Shown in pieces: positions 17,241 to 26,612 of a stretch of DNA of 64,000 bases (positions within the stretch are counted from its first letter, which is position 1; every line of letters begins with the position of its first letter). This stretch comes from Flavobacterium psychrophilum (GTDB lineage: Bacteria; Bacteroidota; Bacteroidia; Flavobacteriales; Flavobacteriaceae). Under the pieces are notes generated by a model. It was not told the origin of the DNA. It did no database searches and saw nothing but the letters and a program-made list of their open reading frames with translations. The position numbers were made by a program, and so were the translations under genes. The stretch lies in contig CAMAWT010000004.1 of assembly GCA_945862065.1 (NCBI GenBank), positions 92,104 through 156,103 on the forward strand, given 5' to 3'.

Positions 17241-19976
17241 TTGAGTTCCATAAAATTGAGATCATTTTTTACAAAAATAGTATTTAAACCTTTGCGCACA
17301 AACTTATTTTATATCGTTTTATCAGTTATTTTCCTAACAATCGGAAACACTTCTACTTTTAGCCAAGAAAAGAAGGATAGAAAAGAACCTTTATCACTGC
17401 CAAACAAACCTTCTAACCCAACTAAAGCTAGGAATGTTTCTACAGAAATTACTTCAGAAATTCAAATAAAAGATACAATAAAAGTCGATTCTTTGAAAAA
17501 GAAAAAGTCATTATTGGAAGGTAAAGTTAAGTATAATGCTAAAAAGTATGCCAAATTTGATAATAAAAAACAATTACTTACACTGTATGACAACGCTGAA
17601 TTATACTATTTAGATTATGAGTTAAAGTCAGGTATTATTGTAATGGATTACAAAAAAAATGAAGTTTACGCAGGCCGATTAAAAGATTCAACTGGAAAAT
17701 ACATCCAATATCCAAATTTCAAACAAGGTAGTAATGTGGTTGAACCAGATTCTATTCGATTTAATTTCAAAACAAAAAAAGCAATTGTTTGGAATTCTAG
17801 AACAGAACAAGGTGAAATGCGAGTAAAAGCGGAAGTAACCAAAAAAGAAAATGATTCGGTTTACTTTATGAAAAACGCTCGTTTTACAACAGCCAAAAAC
17901 ATTGATGATCCTGAATATTATTTCATCACTTCTTCTGCCAAAATGGTTCCAGGCAAAAAAGTAGTTGTTGGTTCTACAAACATGGTTATTGCTGGCGTTC
18001 CAACGCCCATTTATCTTCCTTTTGCCTTTTTTCCTATCACAGAAACCAGTCGTTCCGGATTGATTATTCCAAGCTACGGACAAAGCAATCAACGGGGATA
18101 TTCATTACAAAATGGAGGTTATTATTTTGCTTTAAGCGAAAACTATGATTTGGCCGTTTTGGGAGATTATTATACCAATGGTAGTTATGCCATGCGTTTT
18201 GAATCGAGTTATGCCAAGCGATATAAATTTAACGGTAATGTAAATGTTCGATTTGAAAACCTCATTAATAGTGAACGTGGTTTTCCTGATTATTCGAAAA
18301 GTAAAATTTATAACATTCAATGGTCGCACAGCCAAGACATGAAATCCAGTCCTAATTCTAGGTTTTCAGCCTCTGTTAATTTGGGAAGTAGTCAATATTT
18401 TACGCAATCTATCAATCAAATTAATGTTGGAGCAAGATTGAATAATACATTAAGTTCTTCAATTTCATATTCCAAAACCTTTAATACCGTTCCGCAAATC
18501 AATGTATCGTTAACGGCAACACACTCTCAAAATACACAAACGCAACAAATAAACATGACATTGCCTACACTTCAAGCCAGTGTGGACAGAATTTTTCCTT
18601 TTGCTCCAAAAGAAGGAATTAAGAAAGGTTTTTTCAAAAACATAAACTTTCAATATAATTTGAGAGGTGAAAATAGAATTGTAACAACCGATTCCTTGTT
18701 TTTCAAATCAGAAATGTTCAAAGATGCTCAAACAGGTTTTCAACACAGCATTCCGTTGAGTACCAATTTTAAGTTATTTAAATATTTCAGTGCAACAACT
18801 TCGGTTAATTACAATGAAGTTTGGACTTTAAAAACCATTACAAAAGATTATAATTCCGCAACAAACAATGTAGTCAATACGTCGGTTAATGGGTTTGATG
18901 CCTTTAGAACATACAATGTTTCGAACAGTGTTGGAACTACTATTTATGGAACCTTTAATTTTGGAGAAAACAAGAAAATAAAATCCATCCGACACGTGAT
19001 GCGCCCAAATGTTTCGCATTCGTATGCGCCAAGTTTTAATAAATATTACGACACGTATGCAACAGACGGAAGTGGCACAATGACGAAAGAATACACACGA
19101 TTTGAAGGAAATTCTTTTGGTGTGCCAGGAAATAATTATTCCAATACAATCGGATTAAGTATCAGTAATACATTTGAAGCAAAAGTTCGTGACAATGATT
19201 CAACAAAGACAGAACCCAAAAAGATCATGTTGATTAATAACTTAAATCTTTCTACAGGATATGATATTTCTGCCGACTCACTCCGTTGGGCACCTATGCG
19301 AGTTAGCGGCGGTACTCAATTATTTAAACAAAAATTAAATCTGAACTTCGCTGCAACTTTCGATCCTTATGCGTTGGATAGCAACGGAAGACGAATTGAT
19401 ACATTCAATATTGATAATGGTGGAAGCCTTTTCAGAATGACAAGTTCCAACATGACCATGAATTATTCGTTTGCAAGTTCAGAAAAAAAGGACAAGAAAA
19501 AAAGTAACCAAAGTTCCCGAAATGGCGGTCGTGAGGATGATTTGTTTGGTACTGCTACCGATTTTTCAGACAGACGTGAAAGTCAATTTGAAGATGACGA
19601 AGAGGAAGAATCTTCCAATTTTGCCGGCTTTTATAAATCCAATCTCCCCTGGAACATGAGTTTGGCCTATTCCTTGACATACAGCAATTCAAATCGAGAA
19701 AGTAAAATTACCAATAACTCCATCATGATTTCGGCAAATACCGATTTAACACCAAAATGGAAACTTGGAATATCGACTGGTTTCGACTTTGTCCAGAAAG
19801 GCGTTACGTTTACTCAATTCAGATTTGAAAGAGATTTGATGAGTTGGCGAATGGATTTCAACTGGGTTCCCTTCGGAAACAATGCCTATTGGGGCTTCTT
19901 TATTGGAATAAAATCTGGAATTTTAAGCGATATTAAATACGATAAACAAAACCAACCAAACAGAACCGTTAACTAA
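17241..19976 (+). CDS. lptD: LptD-like LPS assembly outer-membrane protein
   Basis: A 911-residue outer-membrane protein. After a signal segment (NLFYIVLSVIFLTIGNTSTFS) comes an OstA/LptA-like beta-jellyroll domain (~90-240: EGKVKYNAKKYAKFDNKKQ, then VYAGRLKDSTGKYIQYPNF), then a long barrel with PTPIYLPFAFFPITETSRSG at its entrance, the hallmark of LptD. It would insert LPS at the cell surface with LptE. No ATG lies near the start; TTG at 17241 is the first start-like codon and gives a sensible signal peptide. A possible promoter box (TATTTTTG, 17212-17219) precedes it. It is followed after 7 bases by ridA. Confidence 0.88.
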   Translation: MSSIKLRSFFTKIVFKPLRTNLFYIVLSVIFLTIGNTSTFSQEKKDRKEPLSLPNKPSNPTKARNVSTEITSEIQIKDTIKVDSLKKKKSLLEGKVKYNAKKYAKFDNKKQLLTLYDNAELYYLDYELKSGIIVMDYKKNEVYAGRLKDSTGKYIQYPNFKQGSNVVEPDSIRFNFKTKKAIVWNSRTEQGEMRVKAEVTKKENDSVYFMKNARFTTAKNIDDPEYYFITSSAKMVPGKKVVVGSTNMVIAGVPTPIYLPFAFFPITETSRSGLIIPSYGQSNQRGYSLQNGGYYFALSENYDLAVLGDYYTNGSYAMRFESSYAKRYKFNGNVNVRFENLINSERGFPDYSKSKIYNIQWSHSQDMKSSPNSRFSASVNLGSSQYFTQSINQINVGARLNNTLSSSISYSKTFNTVPQINVSLTATHSQNTQTQQINMTLPTLQASVDRIFPFAPKEGIKKGFFKNINFQYNLRGENRIVTTDSLFFKSEMFKDAQTGFQHSIPLSTNFKLFKYFSATTSVNYNEVWTLKTITKDYNSATNNVVNTSVNGFDAFRTYNVSNSVGTTIYGTFNFGENKKIKSIRHVMRPNVSHSYAPSFNKYYDTYATDGSGTMTKEYTRFEGNSFGVPGNNYSNTIGLSISNTFEAKVRDNDSTKTEPKKIMLINNLNLSTGYDISADSLRWAPMRVSGGTQLFKQKLNLNFAATFDPYALDSNGRRIDTFNIDNGGSLFRMTSSNMTMNYSFASSEKKDKKKSNQSSRNGGREDDLFGTATDFSDRRESQFEDDEEEESSNFAGFYKSNLPWNMSLAYSLTYSNSNRESKITNNSIMISANTDLTPKWKLGISTGFDFVQKGVTFTQFRFERDLMSWRMDFNWVPFGNNAYWGFFIGIKSGILSDIKYDKQNQPNRTVN

Positions 19977-19983
19977 AATTAAT

Positions 19984-20367
19984 ATGAAAAAAATCATCAA
20001 CACCGACAAAGCTCCTGCGCCTATTGGACCTTACAACCAGTCTGTTTTAATAAACGGAATGTTATACACTTCTGGTCAAATTGCTTTAAATCCAGCAAAC
20101 ATGGAACTCGTTTTAGGTTCCATAGAAATTGAAACCAAACAAGTTATGGAAAATCTAAAAGCGATTCTGGAAGCCGCCAACATGACTTTTGAAAACGTAA
20201 TAAAATCAACATTGTTCATTATGGACATGAACGATTTTGCCAAAATAAACAATGTTTATGGCAGTTATTTCAACGAAGAAACCGCTCCTGCACGAGAAAC
20301 AGTTCAAGTGGCTAGCCTACCAAAAAATGTGAATATTGAAATCTCAATAATTGCCACTTTAGGTTAA
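19984..20367 (+). CDS. ridA: RidA family reactive-imine deaminase
   Basis: A 127-residue cytosolic enzyme of usual length that hydrolyses 2-aminoacrylate and related imines released by PLP enzymes. It shows APAPIGPYNQ at the N-terminus, the YTSGQIALNP block, the catalytic Arg in the APARETVQV motif and the C-terminal VNIEISIIATLG. It lies 7 bases behind lptD, so it is probably read from the same transcript, although the functions are unrelated. Confidence 0.93.
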   Translation: MKKIINTDKAPAPIGPYNQSVLINGMLYTSGQIALNPANMELVLGSIEIETKQVMENLKAILEAANMTFENVIKSTLFIMDMNDFAKINNVYGSYFNEETAPARETVQVASLPKNVNIEISIIATLG

Positions 20368-20379
20368 TTTATTTTTTTT

Positions 20380-20480
20380 AGAAGCACACAATCTCGTTCC
20401 AGTACAAAAACAGTCCCGCTTTCGCCTTTATTTCCCTAGCCCTACGGGACGTCGGGAAGATATCGGCTCAATCGGGGCTA
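20380..20480 (-). repeat. Dispersed intergenic repeat, copy 3
   Basis: On the minus strand it begins TAGCCCCGATTGAGCCGATA, carries GTCCCGTAGGGC and GGCGAAAGCGGGACTG and ends GTGCTTCTAAA. Its sister is copy 5 (26346-26446), which shares nearly every block. Confidence 0.8.
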
Positions 20481-20784
20481 AATATGACAAGTAGTTTTTC
20501 AGCTGAAAATGAGTAATGAGCGAATTTGAAAATGAGATAATTAGAGAATGAGTTAATTAGAAAATTCGTAGCAAATTTTGAAATTGCTTTTTGAAATTGA
20601 AATTGATAATGTTTGTCATTCCGTAGGAATCTCATAAATATTTTTATTGGTAAAAAAATCAGAAGCAAAACCAGAACAATATTTTTTTTTATTCTTAAAA
20701 ATTTATTTGTTAAAGAAAAATTTAAAAAAACGCAAGAACTTTCGAAAATTAATTAATTAACTGCCATTTTTTAAATTCCGTAAT
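20481..20784. other. Gene-free AT-rich stretch with short tandem words
   Basis: No gene is seen. The stretch 20510-20575 is built from slipped words such as AATGAG and GATAATTAGAGAATGAG, followed by GTCATTCCGTAGGAATCTC, a palindrome-like word (ATTCCGTAGGAAT). The only long frame (minus, 20468-20668) crosses this low-complexity region and the repeat and is not a gene. Confidence 0.5.
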
Positions 20785-21345
20785 ATGAAGAAGTATTTAT
20801 TTACAATTTTAGTATATATTCTAATCAGTTGTTCTTCTCCAAAAAAAGTGACTGATGATATCTATTCTGAGGATAAAAATGTAAATTTTTTTGCTTTTGT
20901 TGGTAAGAAAATATCCGTAACACAGTTTGATCCTAATGCTAAAGAAAATGAAGTAATATCTGCTGATAGTTTAACTGGAGAGAAAATCGTACAAAAATCG
21001 CATATAATGGATTCTGGTTTTAGTTGTAAATATTTGGTTATCAAAAATATTTATAATCGTGTAGAAAATGACACCATTGAATTTGTAGCGAATGATCATT
21101 ACGGAAGACCGAGTTTTGAAAAATCTGAATATGTCTTATTATATATCTCTAAAAGTTCAAAAGGAAATTATTATTTCCATCAAAAATATCAATATGATGA
21201 CCTAAAAGTTGACGAAGACAAAAATTTCTATGGATACATTTTTAAATTGAAAAATAACACTTGGATTAAGCTAGAGAAAAAAGTTTCTGTCAAAGAATTA
21301 TTTGATGAAAAGAAAAAAAATGTATTTAGAGAATTATTCAAATAA
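20785..21345 (+). CDS. Hypothetical lipoprotein
   Basis: A 186-residue protein with a lipobox signal (MKKYLFTILVYILISCSSPKK, Cys 16). The mature domain is Lys/Tyr/Phe-rich and beta-like (NVNFFAFVGKKISVTQFDPN; FVANDHYGRPSFEKSEYVLL). It has no recognised family motif. It stands alone between repeat-rich sequence and a terminator. Confidence 0.7.
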   Translation: MKKYLFTILVYILISCSSPKKVTDDIYSEDKNVNFFAFVGKKISVTQFDPNAKENEVISADSLTGEKIVQKSHIMDSGFSCKYLVIKNIYNRVENDTIEFVANDHYGRPSFEKSEYVLLYISKSSKGNYYFHQKYQYDDLKVDEDKNFYGYIFKLKNNTWIKLEKKVSVKELFDEKKKNVFRELFK

Positions 21346-21361
21346 AAACGACTTACAATTA

Positions 21362-21392
21362 AAAAAAAAACTCCGCCAAAACTGACGGAGTT
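21362..21392 (-). terminator. Rho-independent terminator of the SIMPL-domain gene
   Basis: Read on the minus strand, AACTCCG (21386-21392) pairs with CGGAGTT (21369-21375) and is followed by a run of ten T. On the plus strand no T-run follows, so its main user is the minus-strand gene. Confidence 0.75.
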
Positions 21393-21455
21393 ATTCAAAA
21401 TATTTTAATCCTAATTGGATTTAAACAATTACACTTTTTTTATTATCCAAATTAT

Positions 21456-22148
21456 CTACTCCAACAAGAAACTAACCGTAACATTACTTTGTACTTCCAA
21501 CTCACCAATTGCTAATGTTTCTCTAGGAGCATCCATTGCGGCAACGGCATCTGCTTTATAACTTGCAGCTACCACTGGGAAAAAATTAGATTCCATTTCA
21601 CTGATGCTAATTACTTTACCCACTTTTTGACCTGGTAATTCTGATATATAATCATTGGCTTTTTGTTTCGCATTTTTGATGGCTAATTTTCGAGCCTCAA
21701 TTAAATAACCCGCCATTTTGGATGATTTAAAATCGACATTATCGATTCGGTTGACGCCTACTTCAACAATCCCTTCCATCAAATCTTCGTATTTACTCAA
21801 ATCTTTTAGTAAAATATTGATGGTTTGGCTTGCTTCATATTCTTTCTTTTGACCGTCGGTATAATCATATCGTTGGTTTAAGGAAACTTGCTGGGTTGAA
21901 TAATCTGTTATGGGTAGATTCATCTTTTTGATAAATGATATCACTTTATCAACCGATTTGTCATTGTCTTTCTTCACATCGGATGCTTTGATTCCTGATG
22001 TTTCTACAGAAACAGATATAAAAACTTGATCGGGAACAATTTTGATTTTTCCTTCGGCATTAACCGTAATTTGTGGTGTTTGATTTTGAGCTGTAGCCAA
22101 TTGAGTACAACTAATGAACACGGCAAGAATTAAAATGATTTTTTTCAT
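21456..22148 (-). CDS. SIMPL-domain (DUF541) periplasmic protein
   Basis: A 230-residue exported protein with signal peptide MKKIILILAVFISCTQLATA. The mature part starts PQITVNAEGKIKIVPDQVFI and contains the SIMPL pattern of YtfJ/BP26 proteins: VSVETSGIKASDVKKDND, the ARKLAIKNAKQKA helix and a closing VTVSFLLE strand. These proteins form periplasmic channels or rings with no firm biochemical role. Single gene with its own terminator. Confidence 0.88.
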   Translation of the reverse strand: MKKIILILAVFISCTQLATAQNQTPQITVNAEGKIKIVPDQVFISVSVETSGIKASDVKKDNDKSVDKVISFIKKMNLPITDYSTQQVSLNQRYDYTDGQKKEYEASQTINILLKDLSKYEDLMEGIVEVGVNRIDNVDFKSSKMAGYLIEARKLAIKNAKQKANDYISELPGQKVGKVISISEMESNFFPVVAASYKADAVAAMDAPRETLAIGELEVQSNVTVSFLLE

Positions 22149-22197
22149 GATGTTTTTTTTTATAAATTATTACAAATAATTTACAATAATAGTGCCA

Positions 22198-22845
22198 TTA
22201 TATTTTACCTCTTTGAGCTAATACAAACAAAAATACAATCGGGATTAAAAGTAAAACCACAATAAACGTGTTGGTTACAAACAAACTTGGCACTTTAAAT
22301 AATGTGAATGCAAAACCAGCCAATGCGCCGCCAATGTGGGCTGTGTGACCAATATTGTCGTTTTGTGCTTTCATACCATAAATGGAATAAAGCAAATAAA
22401 TAAATCCAAAAATATAGGCAGGAATTCCGATTGGGATAAAAAACAAAGAAATTTGCATGTCTGGATACATCAATATGGAACTATACAAAATTCCGGTTAC
22501 AGCTCCTGATGCTCCTACAGCTCTATAATTGTAATTATGTTTGTGAAAGTAAAGTGTTAGTAAATTTCCTAAAATCAAACTGGCAAAATAGGTGGTTAAA
22601 AAAAATAAATTTCCAAACGTTTGAATAATCACATCGCCAAAAGAATAAAGCGCCAACATATTGAAAGCTAAGTGAGCAATATCTGCATGGAGGAAACCTG
22701 AGGTTATCATTCTTTTTTGGTCGCCATTAAGAATGCTTCCTAAATGAAATTCATAGGTTCTGAAAAAATTCATGTCTTCAAAGCCTTTCCAGCTCACTAA
22801 AACATTGATTCCGATGATGACAATTAATACTATATTTTCTTGCAT
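22198..22845 (-). CDS. Rhomboid-family intramembrane serine protease
   Basis: A 215-residue integral membrane protein with about six helices. The catalytic pair is intact: nucleophile Ser in GASGAVTG and His in the last-helix block HTAHIGGALAGF. The oxyanion-side HLAFNMLALYSFG motif is also present. It cleaves single-pass membrane proteins within the bilayer; the substrate is unknown. A dispersed repeat lies directly upstream. Confidence 0.9.
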   Translation of the reverse strand: MQENIVLIVIIGINVLVSWKGFEDMNFFRTYEFHLGSILNGDQKRMITSGFLHADIAHLAFNMLALYSFGDVIIQTFGNLFFLTTYFASLILGNLLTLYFHKHNYNYRAVGASGAVTGILYSSILMYPDMQISLFFIPIGIPAYIFGFIYLLYSIYGMKAQNDNIGHTAHIGGALAGFAFTLFKVPSLFVTNTFIVVLLLIPIVFLFVLAQRGKI

Positions 22846-22878
22846 ATTACTGATTTTGTGTACTTACATTGGTGTTTT

Positions 22879-22985
22879 AACCCTGATTGAAGTGATATCC
22901 TTTGCCTTTTTTTTTCAAAAAGGCAAAGATATAACGGAAAGCAGGAATAGGGTTTATCGAAAAAGCCCTAACCTTTTGTTTCTAA
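22879..22985 (+). repeat. Dispersed intergenic repeat, copy 4
   Basis: Starts AACCCTGATTGAAGTGATAT, includes a strong hairpin CTTTGCC...GGCAAAG (22900-22928) and then AACGGAAAGCAGGAATAGGG and CTAACC. It lies between rhomboid and glmM. Confidence 0.75.
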
Positions 22986-22990
22986 TAAAA

Positions 22991-24379
22991 TTAAATACCC
23001 GCTATTTGTTTGATTTCTTGAATGATTTTTTCTGCTAAATCGTCTGCCAATTGTTGGGTGGCAGCTTCGGTATAAATACGAATAATGGGCTCAGTGTTTG
23101 ATTTGCGCAGGTGTACCCAGTTTTCGGCAAAGTCAATTTTTACGCCATCAATCGTGGTTATTTTTTCGTCTTTGTATTTTTGTTCCATCGCTATTAAAAT
23201 AGCATCCACATCAATTTGAGGCGTTAATTCTATCTTGTTTTTGCTCATAAAATACTGCGGATAACTCGCTCTGAGCTGAGCAACGGTCACATCTAAATTG
23301 GCTAAATGCGTTAAAAACAAAGCCACGCCCACCAAACTATCGCGACCATAATGCGACTCTGGGTAAATGATGCCGCCGTTGCCCTCGCCGCCAATAATGG
23401 CGTTGGTTGCTTTCATCATTTCGACCACATTTACTTCGCCAACAGCACTTGCAGCATAATTTCCGTTATGTTTTTTGGTGATGTCATGCAATGCACGAGA
23501 TGACGACATGTTGGAAACCGTGTTACCTGGCGATTTACTTAAAACATAATCGGCACAAGCAACGAGCGTATATTCTTCGCCAAACATTTCGCCATCGTTA
23601 GAAATAAAGGCAAGACGATCAACGTCTGGGTCAACTACAATTCCGAAGTCGGCTTTTTCTTCCACAACAAGCTTACAAATATCGCCCAAATGTTCTTTCA
23701 AAGGTTCTGGATTGTGCGGAAAGTGTCCGTTTGGTTCGCAATATAATTTCACGACCTCTACGCCCATTTGCTCCAAAAGTTTTGGAATGATAATACCTCC
23801 CGACGAATTTACACCATCTACAACCACTTTGAATTTTCGTTTGGCAACAGCCTCTGCATCAACCAAAGGTAAATTTAAAACTTCGTCAATATGAATGTCC
23901 ATATAAGCATCGTTGATGAATATTTCGCCTAGCGAATCCACATCTGAAAAGTCAAAACGTTCCGATTCAGCTATTTCTAAAATAATTTCACCTTCTTTAC
24001 CGCTTAAAAATTCCCCTTTTTCATTTAATAATTTAAGAGCATTCCATTGTTTTGGATTATGAGATGCGGTTAAAATAATTCCGCCATCGGCAGCTTCCAT
24101 AGGTACAGCAATTTCAACAGTTGGCGTGGTTGACAAACCTAAATCGATTACGTCAATTCCCAAACCAATCAACGTATTCATGACCAAATTATGAATCATT
24201 GGTCCAGAAATACGGGCATCACGACCAATAACAACTTTTAATTTTTGCTTGTTTGAATTTTGTTTTAGAAAAGAACCATAAGCAGAAGCAAATTTTACGG
24301 CGTCAACAGGTGTCAGGTTTTCGCCTACATTCCCTCCAATAGTTCCTCTAATTCCAGAAATAGATTTTATTAGTGTCAT
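22991..24379 (-). CDS. glmM: Phosphoglucosamine mutase
   Basis: A 462-residue alpha-D-phosphohexomutase that turns glucosamine-6-phosphate into glucosamine-1-phosphate for UDP-GlcNAc synthesis. It has the phosphoserine loop ILTASHNPKQWNA (Ser 106), the metal loop VDPDVDRLAF, the sugar-binding GEGNGGIIYPE and the C-terminal phosphate loop RKSNTEPIIRIY. The GEGNGG block resembles the GlmM/PNGM type, but a phosphomannomutase role cannot be wholly excluded. TATATTTG promoter box 29 bases upstream; transcribed divergently from the next gene. Confidence 0.85.
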   Translation of the reverse strand: MTLIKSISGIRGTIGGNVGENLTPVDAVKFASAYGSFLKQNSNKQKLKVVIGRDARISGPMIHNLVMNTLIGLGIDVIDLGLSTTPTVEIAVPMEAADGGIILTASHNPKQWNALKLLNEKGEFLSGKEGEIILEIAESERFDFSDVDSLGEIFINDAYMDIHIDEVLNLPLVDAEAVAKRKFKVVVDGVNSSGGIIIPKLLEQMGVEVVKLYCEPNGHFPHNPEPLKEHLGDICKLVVEEKADFGIVVDPDVDRLAFISNDGEMFGEEYTLVACADYVLSKSPGNTVSNMSSSRALHDITKKHNGNYAASAVGEVNVVEMMKATNAIIGGEGNGGIIYPESHYGRDSLVGVALFLTHLANLDVTVAQLRASYPQYFMSKNKIELTPQIDVDAILIAMEQKYKDEKITTIDGVKIDFAENWVHLRKSNTEPIIRIYTEAATQQLADDLAEKIIQEIKQIAGI

Positions 24380-24407
24380 ATATAAATATTTTTTTGAAAA
24401 TAAAGTA

Positions 24408-24415
24408 CAAATATA
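24408..24415 (-). promoter_or_regulatory. -7 box of glmM
   Basis: TATATTTG on the minus strand, 29 bases before the glmM start. No clear -33 TTTG. Confidence 0.6.
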
Positions 24416-24452
24416 GTGATTTGAATAACTTTTTAATTCATATTTTAGTCGA

Positions 24453-25037
24453 ATGAATTTTTTAGCACATATTTATTTATCAGGAGAAAACGATTTGTTG
24501 AAAATCGGGAATTTTATGGGAGACAGCGTTCGAGGAAATGACTTTCTAAACTATCAGGAAGGTATAAAAAACGGTATTTTATTACATCGTTCTATAGATT
24601 CCTTTACAGATTTTCATCCCATTTATAGAAAAAGCAAGCACCGACTTCACGAAAAATACGGTCATTATTCGGGTGTCATTATGGATATTATGTATGATTA
24701 TTTTTTAGCGCTTCATTTTGCAAAATTTCATCCAAAACCTTTGCCAGAATTTGCTAACGATTTTTATGCATTAATTACAAGCAATCAACATTTAATTTCC
24801 GACAAAGCAAAAGCAATGCTTCCGCACATGATAGAACACAATTGGTTGGTTTCGTATGCAACAAAAGAGGGTTTAGAAAAAATACTTTTTATGATGGATT
24901 ACAGAACCAAACATAGGGCGTCAATGCAAGAAGTTATGGTTGAATTGGAGTTATATCACACCGAATTTGAAACCGAATTTTTTGCTTTTTTTGAAGAATT
25001 GCAACTTCATTGTAAACAATTTATAAATACACTATGA
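24453..25037 (+). CDS. Acyl carrier protein phosphodiesterase-like protein (AcpH family)
   Basis: A 194-residue protein opening MNFLAHIYLSGENDLLKIGN with FMGDSVRGND and the HRSIDSFTDFHPIYRKSKHR block. These His and Asp residues form the metal site of the HD-like AcpH family, which removes 4'-phosphopantetheine from holo-ACP. Length fits. It overlaps the next gene by four bases. Confidence 0.85.
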   Translation: MNFLAHIYLSGENDLLKIGNFMGDSVRGNDFLNYQEGIKNGILLHRSIDSFTDFHPIYRKSKHRLHEKYGHYSGVIMDIMYDYFLALHFAKFHPKPLPEFANDFYALITSNQHLISDKAKAMLPHMIEHNWLVSYATKEGLEKILFMMDYRTKHRASMQEVMVELELYHTEFETEFFAFFEELQLHCKQFINTL

Positions 25038-25705
25038 CTTTTATTGAACAATTAGAATTGGAATTAAACCAAAATAAAAATGCTGCTTTTGCTATTCCGA
25101 TGGAGCAATACATGAAGAATAATTTTACTTTTTTTGGAATAAGAGCAGTGCAGCGACGTGCCATCATGAAAGCGTGTTGTGAGCAACATAATGAAGAAAT
25201 TTCTACTGATTTTAGAACAATTTGTGAATCACTTTTTGAAAAAAAACAACGAGAATATCATTTAATTGCTATCGATATTTTCATAAAAGAAATTAAAAGC
25301 AACTATTTATTAAATGATTGCTATCTAATTGAAAAAATGCTTGTTACAAATTCATGGTGGGACAGCGTTGACGTGATAGCAAAATATATGGTTGGTGGTT
25401 ATTTGAAAAAATTTCCAGATCAAAAACTAAAACTAATCGAACAATTTTCTAATTCAAATAACCTGTGGTTGAACCGAACGGCAATCATTTTTCAATTGAG
25501 TTACAAAGACAAAACCGATTTTGAACTTTTAAAATCGGAATGCGAAAAACACAAAGCATCCAACGAGTTTTTTATTCAAAAAGCCATCGGTTGGGCACTT
25601 AGAGAATATAGCCAATACAACCCAAAAGGAGTATTTGATTATGCAACAAATGCGAGTTTAAAACCTTTAAGTAAGAGAGAAGCTATTAGAAATATAAAAA
25701 TTTAA
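25034..25705 (+). CDS. DNA alkylation repair protein (AlkD-like HEAT repeat)
   Basis: A 223-residue all-helical protein of the AlkD family, HEAT-repeat glycosylases that excise bulky N3/N7-alkylated bases without base flipping. The blocks MEQYMKNNFTFFGIRAVQRR, SWWDSVDVIAKYMVGGYL and LWLNRTAIIFQL follow the family; the WWD pair lies where AlkD holds its DNA-contacting Trp/Asp. FFIQKAIGWALREYSQYNP is the conserved C-terminal block. It overlaps the ACP phosphodiesterase gene by four bases (ATGA), so they form one operon. Confidence 0.9.
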   Translation: MTFIEQLELELNQNKNAAFAIPMEQYMKNNFTFFGIRAVQRRAIMKACCEQHNEEISTDFRTICESLFEKKQREYHLIAIDIFIKEIKSNYLLNDCYLIEKMLVTNSWWDSVDVIAKYMVGGYLKKFPDQKLKLIEQFSNSNNLWLNRTAIIFQLSYKDKTDFELLKSECEKHKASNEFFIQKAIGWALREYSQYNPKGVFDYATNASLKPLSKREAIRNIKI

Positions 25706-25756
25706 AAATTTCTTTCGAAATCAAAAAAAAGCGACTTCATTGAAACCGCTCGTAAA

Positions 25757-26278
25757 CTATTTCGATTTATCACCCACAAAATAATCATTCGTACTTTTAA
25801 AAAGCACATTAAATGTCGTTAAACTTCCATAAATTCTGGTGATATATTGCTGCAAATCAACCTTATCAGCATCGTCTAAATTACTCGAATTTATTTTCTG
25901 CTCCATCACTCGCAGTCGATCTCTTACCATCACAATTTTATGAAAAAAAGTATCAATAGGAACCTCTTTATTTGCCGTCGCCGTTCCTGGTTCCATCACT
26001 AGTTTGCCGCCTTTCCATTTATCGGCTATAGGTACAATTTGTGATACATCCGACCATTTTTGCAATACACTTCGCAACGATCGCTCTACTTCATAAAAAC
26101 TAATCGTATCAACTTCATCTTCCACAGCTTCAATCACTTCAAACGAATCACCTAAATCAATAGTTTCTAATCCCGTTTCCATAAATGTCACCCAATAATG
26201 CTTTGAAGTTACATTCGTAATGACACCCAATCCCAATTCAGGATGTTTTATTCGTGAGGCAATTCCTAAAATTTTCAT
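25757..26278 (-). CDS. Conserved flavobacterial protein of unknown function
   Basis: A 173-residue soluble protein. The start is set at the ATG giving MKILGIASRIKHPELGLGVI, because the promoter box TATTTTTG (26304-26311) lies inside the longer frame that reaches 26356. The N-terminal ~45 residues (HPELGLGVITNVTSKHYWV) look like a small KOW/Tudor-type barrel, and the C-terminal half is helical. No catalytic motif is seen. Function unknown; converges on the AlkD-like gene. Confidence 0.75.
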   Translation of the reverse strand: MKILGIASRIKHPELGLGVITNVTSKHYWVTFMETGLETIDLGDSFEVIEAVEDEVDTISFYEVERSLRSVLQKWSDVSQIVPIADKWKGGKLVMEPGTATANKEVPIDTFFHKIVMVRDRLRVMEQKINSSNLDDADKVDLQQYITRIYGSLTTFNVLFKSTNDYFVGDKSK

Positions 26279-26303
26279 GGTATATTTTTTATAAATTTTT
26301 TCA

Positions 26304-26311
26304 CAAAAATA
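26304..26311 (-). promoter_or_regulatory. -7 box of the 173-residue protein gene
   Basis: TATTTTTG on the minus strand, 26 bases upstream of the chosen ATG at 26278. Confidence 0.5.
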
Positions 26312-26345
26312 ATTTTTTTTTTCAAAATCTAAAAATGTTTTTTTT

Positions 26346-26446
26346 AAGAAGCACAAAATCTCGCCCTGTAAGAAAACCAGTCCCGCTTTCGCCTTTATCT
26401 CCTTTGCCCTACGGGACTTCAGGAGGATATCGGCTCAATCAGGGCT
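26346..26446 (-). repeat. Dispersed intergenic repeat, copy 5
   Basis: On the minus strand: TAGCCCTGATTGAGCCGATA, GTCCCGTAGGGC, GGCGAAAGCGGGACTGG, ending GTGCTTCTTAAA. It is closest to copy 3 (20380-20480); both form a subfamily distinct from the GGAAAGCAGGAAATAG copies. Confidence 0.8.
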
Positions 26447-26587
26447 AAATATGTAAATTAAATTTCAGTTGAAAAAAATAGTTCGCAACTGCTATCCATT
26501 TGCTGAAAAGCATTTAAGTTTCAATCCATTAAAAAACAAAATTAAAAACCAAATCAATTCCAAATAGAAAATTTCTAATAAATAGTG

Positions 26588-26595
26588 TAATTTTG
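26588..26595 (+). promoter_or_regulatory. -7 box of uvrA
   Basis: TAATTTTG, 17 bases upstream of the uvrA ATG. No SOS-type operator is recognised. Confidence 0.55.
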
Positions 26596-26612
26596 CTATT
26601 TACCTATATTTT

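Noticed and set aside
20468..20668. Minus-strand reading frame of 66 codons
   Set aside because: Spans the end of a dispersed repeat and slipped low-complexity words; composition is not protein-like.
26254..26448. Plus-strand frame of 64 codons crossing repeat copy 5
   Set aside because: Its second half is repeat sequence and its first half overlaps the opposite-strand gene start.
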